Positions 12,194-12,640 of a stretch of DNA of 12,640 bases are shown one piece after another. The notes below the pieces were generated by a model that was not told where the DNA came from, made no database searches, and saw only the letters and a list, made by a program, of their open reading frames with translations. The stretch is from Propionibacteriaceae bacterium. Its GTDB lineage: Bacteria > Actinomycetota > Actinomycetes > Propionibacteriales > Propionibacteriaceae. Every line of letters starts with the position of its first letter. Position 1 is the first letter of the stretch. The DNA is taken from assembly GCA_003158895.1 (NCBI GenBank), contig PMLO01000286.1:1251-13890 (forward strand), written 5' to 3'. Position numbers and translations under genes: made by a program.

Positions 12194-12640
12194 TCAGCTG
12201 GCCAAGGCCTCGGCGGGCTCCAGCAGCTCGCGGGTGGTGTCGAGGATCCTGCGGATGATCCGCGAGACCTGCATCTGGGACAGGCCGAGCCTGGCGGCGA
12301 TCTCGCTCTGCGTGCAGTCCTCCTCGAATCTCCAGGCCAGCACCTGCCGGTCGCGGTCCGAAAGCTCGTCGAGCGCCCTACGCAGCGCGAGCCGATCGGT
12401 CAGCTCGCCGGCGAGGTCCTCGTCGTCGGCGAGGTACGAGCCCACGGAGGCGGCGTCACCTGTGGTGGCGTCCAACGACAGCGGCCGGTAGCCGGCGCGG
12501 GCGATGATGCACTCCGCGACCTGCTTCTGGTCGACACCGAGGGCATCGCCGATCTCCCGTACGGTCACCCTGCGTCCGGACGCCTGCTCGAGCCCTTCGG
12601 TGGTGCGCGAGGTGAGGCTGCCGAGGTCCTGGATCTGGCG
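12194..12640 (-). CDS. SigB/SigF/SigG-class RNA polymerase sigma factor, C-terminal part
   Basis: The frame runs from the window edge to TGA at 12194, giving the last 148 residues; the start and regions 1-2 lie beyond 12640. Visible residues 1-60 are region 3 (QIQDLGSLTSRTTEGLEQ, VTVREIGDALGVDQKQVAEC, then RPLSLD). Residues 90-140 are region 4 (LRRALDELSDRDRQVLAWRF with the helix-turn-helix TQSEIAARLGLSQMQVSRII), which contacts the -35 element. The SQMQVSRI sequence and the region 3 layout match the SigB/SigF/SigG group, the general-stress and differentiation sigma factors of Gram-positive bacteria, rather than primary or ECF sigmas. Such factors are usually held by an anti-sigma kinase, which is not in view. 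The hairpins at 12046-12136 follow it. Confidence 0.9.
   Translation of the reverse strand, partial: RQIQDLGSLTSRTTEGLEQASGRRVTVREIGDALGVDQKQVAECIIARAGYRPLSLDATTGDAASVGSYLADDEDLAGELTDRLALRRALDELSDRDRQVLAWRFEEDCTQSEIAARLGLSQMQVSRIIRRILDTTRELLEPAEALAS

Overview
The window is high-GC, densely coding chromosomal DNA with GTG starts, purine-rich ribosome binding sites and C/G-ending codons. Together with a SigB/SigF-type sigma factor, a PAS-ANTAR regulator, a NERD protein and the dnaX-ebfC-recR block, this points to an actinobacterium. The overall look resembles Propionibacteriales such as Nocardioides or Aeromicrobium, but that placement is an inference from gene content and style, not a database match.

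Left part (1-3451): a plus-strand serpin with a Tat-type lipoprotein signal (150-1370) converges on a minus-strand protein with a degenerate M16 (insulinase-like) peptidase fold (1391-2992). A 20-bp imperfect tandem duplication lies at the junction. Upstream on the minus strand is a small membrane protein with a SHOCT tail (3152-3451), separated from the M16-like gene by a strong stem-loop terminator. Middle (3586-6285 and on to 8693): a tagaturonate epimerase (UxaE)-family gene stands alone with a palindrome in its upstream region. A large inverted repeat separates it from the classic recombination/replication operon dnaX - ebfC - recR, all on the minus strand with gaps of 10 and 12 bp.

The roughly 500-bp gap upstream of dnaX (8694-9202) carries no convincing gene but is rich in secondary structure. 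On the dnaX strand there is a UUCG-tetraloop hairpin, a second hairpin, and a long stem followed by TTTT. One arm of that long stem can instead pair with a downstream GC-rich segment, an arrangement typical of attenuators or riboregulators. To the right is a plus-strand NERD-domain protein (9203-10180), which converges on a 52-residue YHS metal-binding protein (10253-10411). An excellent TetR-type palindrome sits just upstream of the YHS ribosome binding site. A 65-residue acidic hypothetical protein follows.

The right end holds a PAS - GAF-like - ANTAR regulator (10859-11929) and, upstream on the same strand, the C-terminal half of a SigB/SigF/SigG-class sigma factor cut by the window edge (12194-12640). 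Three tandem hairpins lie between them. These two genes look like a stress or signal-response neighbourhood.

No tRNA, rRNA, CRISPR array, insertion sequence or prophage was recognised. The window is mostly housekeeping plus small accessory genes. The most unusual items are the structured dnaX leader, the N-terminal extension of DnaX, the Tat-lipoprotein serpin, the TetR-like operator at the YHS gene, and the hairpin series upstream of the ANTAR gene.
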